This document shows, piece by piece, positions 1 to 7,859 of a stretch of 9,449 nt of DNA. Source of the DNA: Chitinophagaceae bacterium UBA2467 (GTDB lineage Bacteria > Bacteroidota > Bacteroidia > Chitinophagales > Chitinophagaceae). The notes beneath the pieces were generated by a model, which saw only the letters and a list, made by a program, of their open reading frames with translations, was not told where the DNA came from and searched no databases. Position numbers and translations under genes: made by a program. Position 1 is the first letter of the stretch; every line of letters begins with the position of its first letter. The DNA lies in assembly GCA_002342205.1 (NCBI GenBank), contig DDPN01000141.1, positions 1-9,449 of the forward strand, in the 5' to 3' direction.

Positions 1-1391
1 CCCAAAATTTTAAGCATACTTTGTGCAGTTTGCTGTTTTGCATAAACCCAATCTGTCAACTTTCCATTTTTATCATGTCCAACTATGACATGTTTTGGTG
101 ATGGAATAAGGCAATGCTTAATTCCACCATATCCACTGATTTGGTCTTGATAGGCGCCAGTGTGAAAAAATCCTACATAAAGAGGTTCAGTAGTTCCGTT
201 TGTTTTGGGCAGGAATACCTCATTGATGTGCTCTTCTGAATCATAATAATCATGACTATCGCAGGTAATACCACCCAGCACCACCCGCTGGTAATCCTGA
301 TCCCATTTATTGATGGGCAGCATCAGAAATTTCTCTCCGATTCCCCAGGTATCAGGCAACGTGGTGATAAAAGAAGAGTCAATCATGTACCAAGTTTCAC
401 GATCATTCTGAACTTTCTCTGCCGTTACACTAAAAATATGCGCCATACTTTCTCCAACCGTAAAGCTTCCAAATTCAGTGAAAATATTAGGCATGGGGAC
501 TTTTGCTTTTTTACAAGCAACTTTAATATTGCGTACAATCTCATTAATCATGAATTGATAGTCATATTCAAATCCTAATGAGTGTTTAATCGGAAATCCC
601 CCACCTATATTAATTGAATCCAATTCAGGACAAATTTTCTTGAGTTGGCAATAAAGGTTCACCACTTTGTTCAACTCGCTCCAGTAATAAATATCATCTT
701 TAATCCCCTTGTTCAAAAAAATGTGTAACATCTTTAACTGGAATTTACTCTCGTATCCCTCAATTCGATCCACATAAAATTCCAGGACATCCTTTGCGCG
801 AATTCCAAGTCGTGAAGTATAAAAAGGGAAATTGGGCTCTTCCTCAGCAGCAACACGAATTCCTAACTTGAATGGAACTTTAACAGAGTGCGCATAGTCC
901 TTCAACTCTTCTTTATTATCTAGTATAGGAATAACATTTGAAAAACCACTATTTAGTAACTGGGCAATTCTACGGGTGTACCCTTTTTGTTTGAACCCAT
1001 TGCAAATGATAAAAGTCTCTTTGGAAATTTTCTTTTTCGCATATAATTTTTTGATAATCTCAATATCATATGCGTAAGATGTTTCCAAATGAATATCATG
1101 CTTAAGCGCCTCCTCTACTACAAAACTAAAATGAGAACTTTTGGTACAATAACAATAATGATACTTACCCTCGTACTTATGCTTTTTGAAAGCTGCCGCA
1201 AACATGGTCTTTGCCTTTTTAATCTGTGAACCGATTTTTGGCAAATAGGTAAGTTTTAATGGAGTACCATGCTTAGCAATCAATGCCCTAAGATCTAACC
1301 CATTAAAATATAGATTTCCATCTTCAACCTCAATTCCTTCTTGAGGAAAATTAAACGTTTGTTTTACAAGATCTAAATAGGCGTTTGTCAT
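1..1391 (-). CDS. speA: Arginine decarboxylase, short Bacteroidota type, PLP-dependent fold III (3' end cut by window edge)
   Basis: Converts arginine to agmatine and CO2, the first step of the agmatine route to putrescine and spermidine; expected in the cytoplasm. I translated the minus strand from the ATG at 1391-1389 and found 463 open codons to the edge, plus two bases (GG) of a glycine codon. The N-terminal half is an alanine-racemase-like barrel: YHYCYCTK (residues 77-84) carries the probable PLP Schiff-base lysine K84, and IGGGFP (262-267) is the glycine-rich phosphate loop. TEFGSF (305-310) sits where related enzymes have the EPGR-type loop. TCDSHDYY (376-383) contains the Cys-Asp pair typical of the ornithine decarboxylase fold. 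The last visible residues (SMLKILG) resemble the end of this family as I recall it, so the stop is probably only a few codons outside. It is much shorter than the enterobacterial SpeA of about 650 residues. The alternative would be another fold III amino acid decarboxylase, but overall similarity favours arginine. Confidence 0.87.
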   Translation of the reverse strand, partial: MTNAYLDLVKQTFNFPQEGIEVEDGNLYFNGLDLRALIAKHGTPLKLTYLPKIGSQIKKAKTMFAAAFKKHKYEGKYHYCYCTKSSHFSFVVEEALKHDIHLETSYAYDIEIIKKLYAKKKISKETFIICNGFKQKGYTRRIAQLLNSGFSNVIPILDNKEELKDYAHSVKVPFKLGIRVAAEEEPNFPFYTSRLGIRAKDVLEFYVDRIEGYESKFQLKMLHIFLNKGIKDDIYYWSELNKVVNLYCQLKKICPELDSINIGGGFPIKHSLGFEYDYQFMINEIVRNIKVACKKAKVPMPNIFTEFGSFTVGESMAHIFSVTAEKVQNDRETWYMIDSSFITTLPDTWGIGEKFLMLPINKWDQDYQRVVLGGITCDSHDYYDSEEHINEVFLPKTNGTTEPLYVGFFHTGAYQDQISGYGGIKHCLIPSPKHVIVGHDKNGKLTDWVYAKQQTAQSMLKIL

Positions 1392-1434
1392 GTTAAGAGC
1401 AATAGTCTGTTTGTGGGTGGTTTTAAAATCGGCA

Positions 1435-1442
1435 CAAAACTA
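1435..1442 (-). promoter_or_regulatory. Candidate -7 box for the arginine decarboxylase gene
   Basis: Read on the minus strand these bases are TAGTTTTG, a full match to the Bacteroidota -7 consensus TAnnTTTG. The box lies 43 bases before the ATG, giving a leader of roughly 35-40 bases. A TTTC about 17 bases upstream could be a weak -33 element, but there is no clean TTTG there. The site falls between the dnaK terminator and speA, which is where an independent promoter is needed. A short degenerate motif in AT-rich DNA can occur by chance. Confidence 0.35.
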
Positions 1443-1474
1443 TCGCTTTCGTATAAATCGAAATTGATTTATCC

Positions 1475-1504
1475 AAAAAAAAGGTCCGTTTTTGGAACGG
1501 ACCT
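1475..1504 (-). terminator. Rho-independent terminator of dnaK
   Basis: A perfect 9-bp inverted repeat, AGGTCCGTT (1482-1490) and AACGGACCT (1496-1504), encloses a 5-base loop. On the minus strand it is followed directly by a run of eight T (1482-1475, the first shared with the stem end). It begins 23 bases after the dnaK stop codon. There is no T run on the plus-strand side, so it acts in the dnaK direction only. It should separate dnaK from speA, which lies downstream on the same strand. Confidence 0.93.
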
Positions 1505-1527
1505 CAAATTGGTAAGGTTGGTAAGTG

Positions 1528-3420
1528 TTATTTAACCTCCTCGAAAGGAACATCTGTAACATCTTCGGCCGGCTGAGATCCAGCTTCAGGCTGTGGGGCT
1601 CCACCTTGTGGGTTACCCTGAGTAGCTTTATACATATCCTCACTGGCTGCAGTCCAAGCTGTATTTAGCGCAGCAAGCTGTGCATCAATAGCAGCAAGGT
1701 CTTGTGATTGATGCGCTTCTTTTAATTTTTCAGCTGCTTGCTCAATCACCGCCTTTTTATCTGCAGGAATTTTATCGCCGTATTCCTTGAGTTGTTTTTC
1801 AGTTTGGAAAAGCAATGAATCAGCTTGATTAATCTTGTCAACTTTTTCACGCTCGGCTTTGTCAGCAGATTCATTAGCCTTTGCCTCAGCTTTCATTCGC
1901 TCCACCTCTTCTTTACTTAAACCAGACCCTGCTTCAATATGAATTTTTTGTTCCTTGCCAGTACCTTTATCTTTTGCTGTTACATGCAAAATACCGTTTG
2001 CATCAATGTCAAAAGTAACTTCGATCTGAGGCACACCGCGAGGCGCTGGTGGAATTCCATCCAAGTTGAAAATCCCCAGACTTTTATTGTCCTTTGCCAT
2101 GCTGCGTTCTCCTTGCAATACATGAATTTGAACGCCAGGTTGATTATCACTTGCTGTAGAGAATACTTCAGATTTTTTAGTTGGAATAGTGGTGTTGGCA
2201 GGAATCAAAGTAGTCATTACAGCCCCCATAGTTTCAATACCAAGTGAAAGAGGTGTCACATCCAAAAGAAGCACATCTTTTACTTCTCCTGTTAACACTG
2301 CACCTTGTATACCGGCACCAATCGCAACCACTTCGTCGGGGTTTACACCTTTATTAGGTTTTTTACCAAAGAACTTCTCTACGATCTCTTGCACTTTTGG
2401 AATTCGAGTTGAACCTCCCACCAAAATAACTTCATCAATTTGAGCAGTACTTAATCCTGCATCTTTTAAGGCAGCTTCGCACGGCTTCAAACAACGCGTA
2501 AATAAATTGTCAGCCAATTGTTCAAAGCGAGCACGACTTAACTTTTTAACCAAGTGTTTAGGAACTCCATCAACTGCTGTGATATAAGGGAGGTTAATTT
2601 CTGTTTCAGCAGAAGAACTTAATTCTACTTTTGCTTTTTCGGCTGCTTCCTTCAAACGTTGTAGCGCCATTGGATCTTTACGCAAATCGATTGACTCTTC
2701 ATTTTTAAACTCATCTGCTAACCAATCCATGATTACTTTATCAAAGTCATCCCCACCCAGGTGTGTATCTCCATTGGTGGATTTAACTTCAAAAACACCG
2801 TCCCCTAATTCCAAAACTGAAATATCGAAGGTACCACCACCCAAGTCGAATACAGCAATACGTTTATCGCTTTGTGCTTTGTCTAAACCATAGGCTAATG
2901 CGGCGGCAGTAGGCTCATTCACAATGCGTCTAACATTCAATCCAGCTATTTCTCCAGCTTCTTTTGTAGCTTGACGCTGTGCATCATTAAAATAGGCTGG
3001 TACTGTAATGACAGCCTCTGTTACTTCTTGTCCCAAATAATCTTCGGCTGTTTTTTTCATTTTCTGCAATACCATCGCACTAATTTCTTGTGGTGTATAA
3101 AGACGACCATCGATATCAATACGTACTGTATTGTTGTCCCCTTTTGCAACCTTATAGCTCCAGTGCGTGATTTCCTCCCCTACCTCGTCAAAACGACGAC
3201 CCATGAAACGCTTAACAGATGCGATTGTATTTAAAGGGTTTGTGATTGCCTGACGCTTTGCAGGATCTCCAACTTTTCTTTCACCATTTTTTAAAAAAGC
3301 AACAATGGAGGGGGTAGTTCTTCTTCCCTCATCATTGGCAATAACTACTGGCTCATTCCCTTCCATAACGGAAACACAACTATTCGTAGTTCCTAAGTCA
3401 ATACCTATAATTTTTCCCAT
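1528..3420 (-). CDS. dnaK: Molecular chaperone DnaK (Hsp70)
   Basis: ATP-driven cytoplasmic chaperone that binds exposed hydrophobic segments and works with DnaJ and GrpE. The 630 residues match the usual full length. The ATPase domain (about 1-380) shows phosphate-1 IGIDLGTTNS (5-14), phosphate-2 FDLGGGTFD (191-199) and the adenosine motif VGGSTRIPK (334-342). The hydrophobic interdomain linker DVLLLDVTPLS covers 382-392. The substrate-binding domain includes the stretch near ILHVTAKDKGTGKE (477-490). A helical lid (about 500-600) is followed by a Gly/Pro/Gln-rich disordered tail ending in DVPFEEVK, the charged end motif typical of bacterial DnaK. The start is ATG at 3420 with an A-rich, Shine-Dalgarno-free leader; MGKIIGIDLG is the canonical N-terminus. 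The gene stands alone, without grpE, dnaJ or hrcA beside it, and has its own terminator. Confidence 0.98.
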   Translation of the reverse strand: MGKIIGIDLGTTNSCVSVMEGNEPVVIANDEGRRTTPSIVAFLKNGERKVGDPAKRQAITNPLNTIASVKRFMGRRFDEVGEEITHWSYKVAKGDNNTVRIDIDGRLYTPQEISAMVLQKMKKTAEDYLGQEVTEAVITVPAYFNDAQRQATKEAGEIAGLNVRRIVNEPTAAALAYGLDKAQSDKRIAVFDLGGGTFDISVLELGDGVFEVKSTNGDTHLGGDDFDKVIMDWLADEFKNEESIDLRKDPMALQRLKEAAEKAKVELSSSAETEINLPYITAVDGVPKHLVKKLSRARFEQLADNLFTRCLKPCEAALKDAGLSTAQIDEVILVGGSTRIPKVQEIVEKFFGKKPNKGVNPDEVVAIGAGIQGAVLTGEVKDVLLLDVTPLSLGIETMGAVMTTLIPANTTIPTKKSEVFSTASDNQPGVQIHVLQGERSMAKDNKSLGIFNLDGIPPAPRGVPQIEVTFDIDANGILHVTAKDKGTGKEQKIHIEAGSGLSKEEVERMKAEAKANESADKAEREKVDKINQADSLLFQTEKQLKEYGDKIPADKKAVIEQAAEKLKEAHQSQDLAAIDAQLAALNTAWTAASEDMYKATQGNPQGGAPQPEAGSQPAEDVTDVPFEEVK

Positions 3421-3443
3421 TTTTCAGATTTTGAAGAATTAAA

Positions 3444-3459
3444 GACAATCCATGTGCCG
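3444..3459 (-). promoter_or_regulatory. Candidate sigma-54-like -24/-12 promoter before dnaK
   Basis: Read on the minus strand the bases are CGGCACATGGATTGTC. They match the sigma-54 pattern TGGCAC-N5-TTGC at GGCAC and TTG with the correct spacing, but lack the first T and the final C of the -12 element. Transcription would begin near 3433, only about 13 bases before the dnaK ATG. The rest of the 3421-3584 gap shows no perfect TAnnTTTG box on this strand; the closest is TATCTTTT. No CIRCE inverted repeat (TTAGCACTC-N9-GAGTGCTAA) is present. This is a motif match only and could be chance. Confidence 0.22.
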
Positions 3460-3584
3460 ACGTACTCAATTGTGCTATTTTGTCAGTTTTTCAACACTTT
3501 CAAGCCATTTAAAAGATAAATAGCGAAATTTTGACTGCTTTAACTAAAAGAAAATCAACATTTTGTCTTATTTGCAACGGCGGT

Positions 3585-4079
3585 TTATTCCTTTCTTTTA
3601 AAAGAAAAATTACGTTGTGCCAAATAGCTAAAAATTACTACTCCTGAAACAGTTACGAATTGAGCCAATAACGGATCAATCAATAGAACTTCAACTTGAA
3701 CTTTTAAGAGTAAATAGTTTAGAAAAAGATTAAAAAGACAAATCAATAAATAGCGAAAAAGCTGGATTCGTGAGCGAAGATGTGAGTCTGAAAAAACGAC
3801 AAATTTTGAAAAAAAGAAGCCTAATGGAAATGTGACCATAAATGAAGCCAATAAGGCTGCGCTGTGGGCTTTAAATGCATAAAACCCCAAATTAAAAACA
3901 GTCCCCTGAAACCAATAGGTGTAGCAGATAAAATAAACTACGATTCCTATGAGTGTATTGGTGCTTCCAGTAACCAGATAGCGAAAAGTTTGGAGGGGCA
4001 TGAATCGTCTGAATAGCGGATAGAAAAAATCCAAAACACCTCGGATAAGTGAAGCTAGTAGTTCAAAAAGTTGATTCAT
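3585..4079 (-). CDS. GtrA-family small polytopic membrane protein
   Basis: A 164-residue hydrophobic protein with four predicted membrane helices at about 34-54, 72-95, 107-126 and 135-153. RYLVTGSTNTLIG after a basic N-terminus and QRNFSFKRKE at the C-terminus fit the GtrA pattern. SKFVVF after helix 2 echoes the C-terminal motif, consistent with an internal repeat. Known members act in transfer or flipping of polyprenyl-phosphate-linked sugars for O-antigen, teichoic acid or arabinogalactan glycosylation; the partner glycosyltransferase is not in this window, so the substrate cannot be named. I chose ATG 4079 over a TTG six codons upstream at 4097, because the extension is uncharacteristic and lies where a promoter would sit (TTATTTTG at 4093-4086 on the minus strand is a one-mismatch -7 box). 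No clear terminator separates it from dnaK 164 bases downstream, so some read-through is possible. Confidence 0.8.
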   Translation of the reverse strand: MNQLFELLASLIRGVLDFFYPLFRRFMPLQTFRYLVTGSTNTLIGIVVYFICYTYWFQGTVFNLGFYAFKAHSAALLASFMVTFPLGFFFSKFVVFSDSHLRSRIQLFRYLLICLFNLFLNYLLLKVQVEVLLIDPLLAQFVTVSGVVIFSYLAQRNFSFKRKE

Positions 4080-4125
4080 TGTTTGCAAAATAACCAAAAC
4101 AGTCAGAAATCATCCATTGGACCTT

Positions 4126-4133
4126 TACCTTTG
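4126..4133 (+). promoter_or_regulatory. -7 promoter box of argS
   Basis: TACCTTTG is an exact match to the Bacteroidota -7 consensus TAnnTTTG and ends 10 bases before the argS ATG. Transcription would begin about 4138-4141, leaving a leader of only a few bases. A clear -33 TTTG at the usual distance is not visible. The position argues against translation starting at the upstream in-frame TTG (4117), which precedes the box. Confidence 0.5.
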
Positions 4134-4143
4134 TGCGATTAGT

Positions 4144-5928
4144 ATGGAAACGAAGTACTTATTACAAGCAATCAAACCTCTCATTAATTCCAAAGTAAGC
4201 GAATTAATAGGAGTACCGCATGCGCTAGCTGATCTGATCATACAGCGAACAAAACCAGAATTTGAAGGCGATTATACATTAGTATTATTTGGAATTGTCA
4301 AGAAATACAAAAAAAATCCTGATGAAATTGGGCAAGCCCTAGGAAGCATACTATGTAAAGAGTATCCAACCTTGTTCAAAAATTTCAATGTAGTCAAAGG
4401 GTTTTTAAACCTAAGCATAGACGATTCCTATTGGATCAATTTCTTAAATAGCAACTATACAAATACTTCGTTTGGAACGCACCCCACAACTGGGAAAAAG
4501 GTTATGGTCGAGTATTCCTCGCCAAATACGAATAAACCTCTCCATTTGGGACACCTCCGAAATATATTTCTCGGATGGAGTATCGCAGAAATACTGAAAC
4601 ATTGCGGCTACGATGTGATTAAAAGCTGTGTAATCAATGACAGAGGCATTCATATTTGCAAGAGTATGATTGCCTGGCAACTTTTTGCGAATGGGGCTAC
4701 CCCAGCCACTACAGGGCAAAAAGGTGATCATTTTGTTGGGGACTATTATGTACGCTTCAATGAAGAATATAAAAAGCAGGTTGAGGAATTAGTCAGTAAA
4801 GGATTGTCTCCCGCAGAAGCTGAGAAGGAAGCTCCTATTATGAAGGCTACTCAACAACTTTTAATTGATTGGGAAGCAGGTAAAAAAGAAGTGCTGGATT
4901 TATGGAGCCAGATGAACCAATGGGTCTACGAGGGCTTTGACAGTACTTATAAAAAGATCGGAGCTGATTTTCAAAAAACGTACTATGAAAGCAAAACATA
5001 TTTGCTTGGAAAAAAGTTTGTAGACCAGGGATTAAAAGATGGAGTGTTTTACCAAAAAGAAGACGGAAGTACTTGGATCAATTTGACAAATGAAGGACTG
5101 GATGAAAAATTAGTACTTCGAAAAGATGGCACCTCCGTTTACATTACACAGGACTTGGGATTAGCGGAGCAAAAATTTGCTGAATTTCAATTTGACCAGA
5201 GCATTTATGTGATTGCTGACGAACAGAATTATCACATGAAGGTGCTACAATTGATTTTACAGAAATTAGGTAAATCATATGCCAATGGCATTTACCATTT
5301 GAGTTACGGAATGGTAGAACTGCCCAGTGGTAGAATGAAAAGTCGAGAAGGGACTGTGGTTGACGCCGACGATTTAATAGACGAGATGCTTCAAGTAGCA
5401 AAGCAAAAAACAGAGGAGCTGGGCAAAGTGAAAGATTTCACCGAAAAAGAATTGAGCGAACTCTATCACACGCTTGCATTAGGTGCACTTAAATTTTATT
5501 TACTTCGAGTTGACCCTAAAAAGAAAATGATATTCAATCCGCAGGAGTCAATCGATTTTCAAGGATTTACGGGTCCCTTTGTTCAATATACTCATGCCAG
5601 AATCTGCTCCATCTTAAGAAAAGCAGGCGAATTACCTCAATCTGAATCAACAGTTACGTTAGAAAAAGAGGAAAGAGAACTTTTAGTTTCACTGGAGCAA
5701 TTCCCGCTGGTAATAGAACAGGCAGTGGAGGAACATAATCCCTCTGTCATCGCAAACTATGTATATACCATTGCCAAATCCTTTAATGGTTTCTATACAC
5801 AGTATTCGATTATGCAAGCACCTAGCGAAGCAAGTAAAGCATTTCGATTACGACTTTCCAAACTAACTGGTCAAGTAATCAAATCTTCGCTTGCCCTTCT
5901 TGGTATACAAGCGCCAGAACGAATGTAA
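4144..5928 (+). CDS. argS: Arginyl-tRNA synthetase (class I)
   Basis: Charges tRNA-Arg with arginine using ATP in the cytoplasm; essential for translation. From the ATG at 4144 the protein has 594 residues, normal for bacterial ArgS. The N-terminal Add-1 tRNA-recognition domain covers about 1-115. The Rossmann catalytic domain begins at VEYSSPNTNKPLHLGH, with the HIGH signature as HLGH at 134-137. The KMSKS counterpart appears as GRMKSRE (396-402), followed by GTVVDADDL. The DALR anticodon-binding domain fills the C-terminal part: FVQYTHARI, then SFNGFYTQY, ending in the characteristic GIQAPERM. An in-frame TTG at 4117 would add nine residues, but the ATG is better placed with respect to the promoter box and the family N-terminus. 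It is divergent from the GtrA-like gene (64-base gap) and convergent with glgB. No frameshift or missing catalytic motif is seen. Confidence 0.97.
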   Translation: METKYLLQAIKPLINSKVSELIGVPHALADLIIQRTKPEFEGDYTLVLFGIVKKYKKNPDEIGQALGSILCKEYPTLFKNFNVVKGFLNLSIDDSYWINFLNSNYTNTSFGTHPTTGKKVMVEYSSPNTNKPLHLGHLRNIFLGWSIAEILKHCGYDVIKSCVINDRGIHICKSMIAWQLFANGATPATTGQKGDHFVGDYYVRFNEEYKKQVEELVSKGLSPAEAEKEAPIMKATQQLLIDWEAGKKEVLDLWSQMNQWVYEGFDSTYKKIGADFQKTYYESKTYLLGKKFVDQGLKDGVFYQKEDGSTWINLTNEGLDEKLVLRKDGTSVYITQDLGLAEQKFAEFQFDQSIYVIADEQNYHMKVLQLILQKLGKSYANGIYHLSYGMVELPSGRMKSREGTVVDADDLIDEMLQVAKQKTEELGKVKDFTEKELSELYHTLALGALKFYLLRVDPKKKMIFNPQESIDFQGFTGPFVQYTHARICSILRKAGELPQSESTVTLEKEERELLVSLEQFPLVIEQAVEEHNPSVIANYVYTIAKSFNGFYTQYSIMQAPSEASKAFRLRLSKLTGQVIKSSLALLGIQAPERM

Positions 5929-5930
5929 TT

Positions 5931-7856
5931 TTAAGCTAATAAAATCGCGGAAAGGGCCGGCAACTGTAGCGTAACCTTTACTCTCTTCTCCTTTCGGGAA
6001 AGGACTTCGATTGGAATTGATGCGTTAGTGTGAAAACCAGATCCCCCATACGAAGCATCATCACTATTGAAAATTTGTTCCCATTTCAACTTACCATTTA
6101 ATTCCAAATCCCAATTATTTCTTACCACTGGGGTCATATTCAAAATAATATAAACCGAATCACCCTTTTTACTTATTCTTCGGTAGACAACCACAGATTC
6201 ATTTCGGTGTGATAAGTCAACCCATTTAAATCCGTCAGGAGAATATTGAAGTTCATAGAGCGCAGGAAAGCTACGTAGCAATTCATTTAATTTGCTTACA
6301 CAGTTTTTAAGTCCTTGATGAATCGGGTATTGCAATAGTCCCCAGTTTAATTCACTTCGGTAATCCCACTCATTCGTTTGCCCAAATTCACCCCCCATAA
6401 ACAAAAGTTTTGCGCCAGGGTGGGTCCACATATACGCGTATAACAATCTTAAATTCGCAAACTTCTGCCACTCATCTCCAGGCATTTTATAGATGAGAGG
6501 ACTTTTTCCATGAACGACTTCATCATGACTGAGAGGAAGCAAAAAATTCTCATCGTAGTAATACATCATGCTGAATGAGAAAGTATCTTGATGCTGGGAT
6601 CGGTAAATTGGATCAGATTTGAAAAATTTCAAAGTATCATGCATCCATCCCATCATCCACTTCATCCCAAAACCAATTCCGTCTTGAAATGTTGGACGGG
6701 AAATACCAGGCCAATCCGTTGCCTCCTCTGCCATCGTTTGAACATCAGGGAAGTCTCGGTAAATAGTCTCGTTAAGGTCTTTTAAAAATTGAATCGCTTC
6801 CAAATTACCATTCCCTCCATATTGATTAGGTTCCCACTCCCCATCTTCCCTTGAATAATTCAGCTTAAGTATGGAGGATACTGCATCAACTCGAATTCCA
6901 TCAACATGAAAATAATCAAACCAAAAACAGGCGCTACTAATTAAAAATGATTTTACCTCCCCTCTCCCATAATTAAAAATATAACTATTCCAATCGGGAT
7001 GATATCCTTTTCGTCTATCTGCATACTCATAGGTATGTGCACCATCAAAAAAAAATAATCCATGTGCATCATGTGGAAAATGAGAAGGCACCCAATCTAG
7101 TATCACACCAATATCTGCTTGATGCAATTGATCAATTAAATACATCAACCCTTGTGGATCACCAAAGCGTGAAGTGGGAGCAAAAAATCCCGTGATCTGA
7201 TAGCCCCAACTTCCATCAAATGGATATTCCATTATGGGCATGAATTCGACATGTGTAAAGCCCAATTCTTTTATATAGGGAACCAATCGTTCAGCGATAT
7301 CCTGGTAAGAATTATAACTCTCTTCATCATACTTATTGGGGCGTTGCCAACTGGCTAAATGCAGCTCATAAATACTCCAGGGGGCCTCCAGTGAATTTTT
7401 TTTCTTTCTAACGCGCATCCATTTTTTGTCCTCCCACGTATAGTCCAAATCCCATGTTATAGATGCAGTTTTTGGACGCAGCTCGCTATAATGTGCAAAG
7501 GGATCAGCTTTGAGATGAATCGAATCTTGGTAACCGCGAATATGATATTTGTAAATCTCTCCTATCCCAACCGCTGGAATAAAACCCTCCCATATACCAC
7601 TTTTATCCCAACGGGGATTTAAAATATGAGCTTGGGGATTCCATTGATTGAAATTTCCAACCACAGACACCGCTATCGCATTTGGTGCCCAAACGCTAAA
7701 ATAAGTTCCTAGTTGACCATTCAACTTCAGAGAATGGCTCCCAAAATGGTTATAAAGCCTGTAATGGCTTCCATTCTTAAAATTAACGATGTCAGACTCG
7801 GTAAACAGGGAGTGTGACCAAACACCAGCATGAGTTGTTTGATTCAATACTGACAT
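5931..7856 (-). CDS. glgB: 1,4-alpha-glucan branching enzyme (GH13, CBM48)
   Basis: Makes alpha-1,6 branches in glycogen by cutting an alpha-1,4 chain and transferring the piece; cytoplasmic. The 641 residues begin with a CBM48/E-set domain (about 40-130; GTYFSVWAPNA, VVGNFNQWN). The GH13 barrel follows (about 160-530): DWVPSHF (254-260) is region I, GIRVDAV (320-326) contains nucleophile D324, TMAEEATDWPG (374-384) contains acid/base E377, and LSHDEVVHGK (442-451) contains D445. FMGGEFGQTNEWD (487-499) is typical of GlgB rather than of debranching enzymes. A beta-sandwich all-beta domain ends the protein. It lacks the extra N1 module that makes E. coli GlgB 728 residues long. ATG 7856 lies three bases after the stop of the upstream GH13 gene, so the two are probably co-transcribed and translationally coupled. 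Its stop is two bases from that of argS, leaving no room for a dedicated terminator. No glgA, glgC or glgP is in view. Confidence 0.96.
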   Translation of the reverse strand: MSVLNQTTHAGVWSHSLFTESDIVNFKNGSHYRLYNHFGSHSLKLNGQLGTYFSVWAPNAIAVSVVGNFNQWNPQAHILNPRWDKSGIWEGFIPAVGIGEIYKYHIRGYQDSIHLKADPFAHYSELRPKTASITWDLDYTWEDKKWMRVRKKKNSLEAPWSIYELHLASWQRPNKYDEESYNSYQDIAERLVPYIKELGFTHVEFMPIMEYPFDGSWGYQITGFFAPTSRFGDPQGLMYLIDQLHQADIGVILDWVPSHFPHDAHGLFFFDGAHTYEYADRRKGYHPDWNSYIFNYGRGEVKSFLISSACFWFDYFHVDGIRVDAVSSILKLNYSREDGEWEPNQYGGNGNLEAIQFLKDLNETIYRDFPDVQTMAEEATDWPGISRPTFQDGIGFGMKWMMGWMHDTLKFFKSDPIYRSQHQDTFSFSMMYYYDENFLLPLSHDEVVHGKSPLIYKMPGDEWQKFANLRLLYAYMWTHPGAKLLFMGGEFGQTNEWDYRSELNWGLLQYPIHQGLKNCVSKLNELLRSFPALYELQYSPDGFKWVDLSHRNESVVVYRRISKKGDSVYIILNMTPVVRNNWDLELNGKLKWEQIFNSDDASYGGSGFHTNASIPIEVLSRKEKRVKVTLQLPALSAILLA

Positions 7857-7859
7857 AAA

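Noticed and set aside
252..578. 108-codon plus-strand open frame
   Set aside because: It lies wholly antisense to the conserved arginine decarboxylase frame, has no recognisable domain and no promoter; a shadow ORF.
1440..1643. 67-codon minus-strand open frame across the dnaK end
   Set aside because: It overlaps the dnaK 3' end and its terminator hairpin in another frame; translation through the terminator is implausible and the sequence has no family character.
1939..3234. Several plus-strand open frames opposite dnaK
   Set aside because: All are antisense to strongly conserved DnaK codons, with low-complexity or Cys/Phe-rich translations typical of shadow frames.
3531..3536. TTGACT on the plus strand resembling a sigma-70 -35 box
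   Set aside because: No plus-strand gene follows, and Bacteroidota promoters do not use the TTGACA/TATAAT consensus.
3549..3562. AAAAT-CAAC-ATTTT repeat as a terminator for the GtrA-like gene
   Set aside because: The stem is only five A-T pairs with no following T run; such repeats are common in AT-rich spacers.
4117..4143. TTG at 4117 as the argS start
   Set aside because: It precedes the -7 promoter box and adds nine residues unlike the family; the ATG at 4144 fits better.
4444..5401. Two minus-strand open frames opposite argS
   Set aside because: They are antisense to the conserved ArgS catalytic region and show no domain signature.
5989..6004. TCCTTTC-GG-GAAAGGA inverted repeat near the argS/glgB junction as a possible terminator
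   Set aside because: It lies inside the glgB coding region, has a very small loop, and has no T run on either strand.
6588..6785. Plus-strand open frame opposite glgB
   Set aside because: It is antisense to conserved GH13 motifs of GlgB, with no promoter or homologous character.
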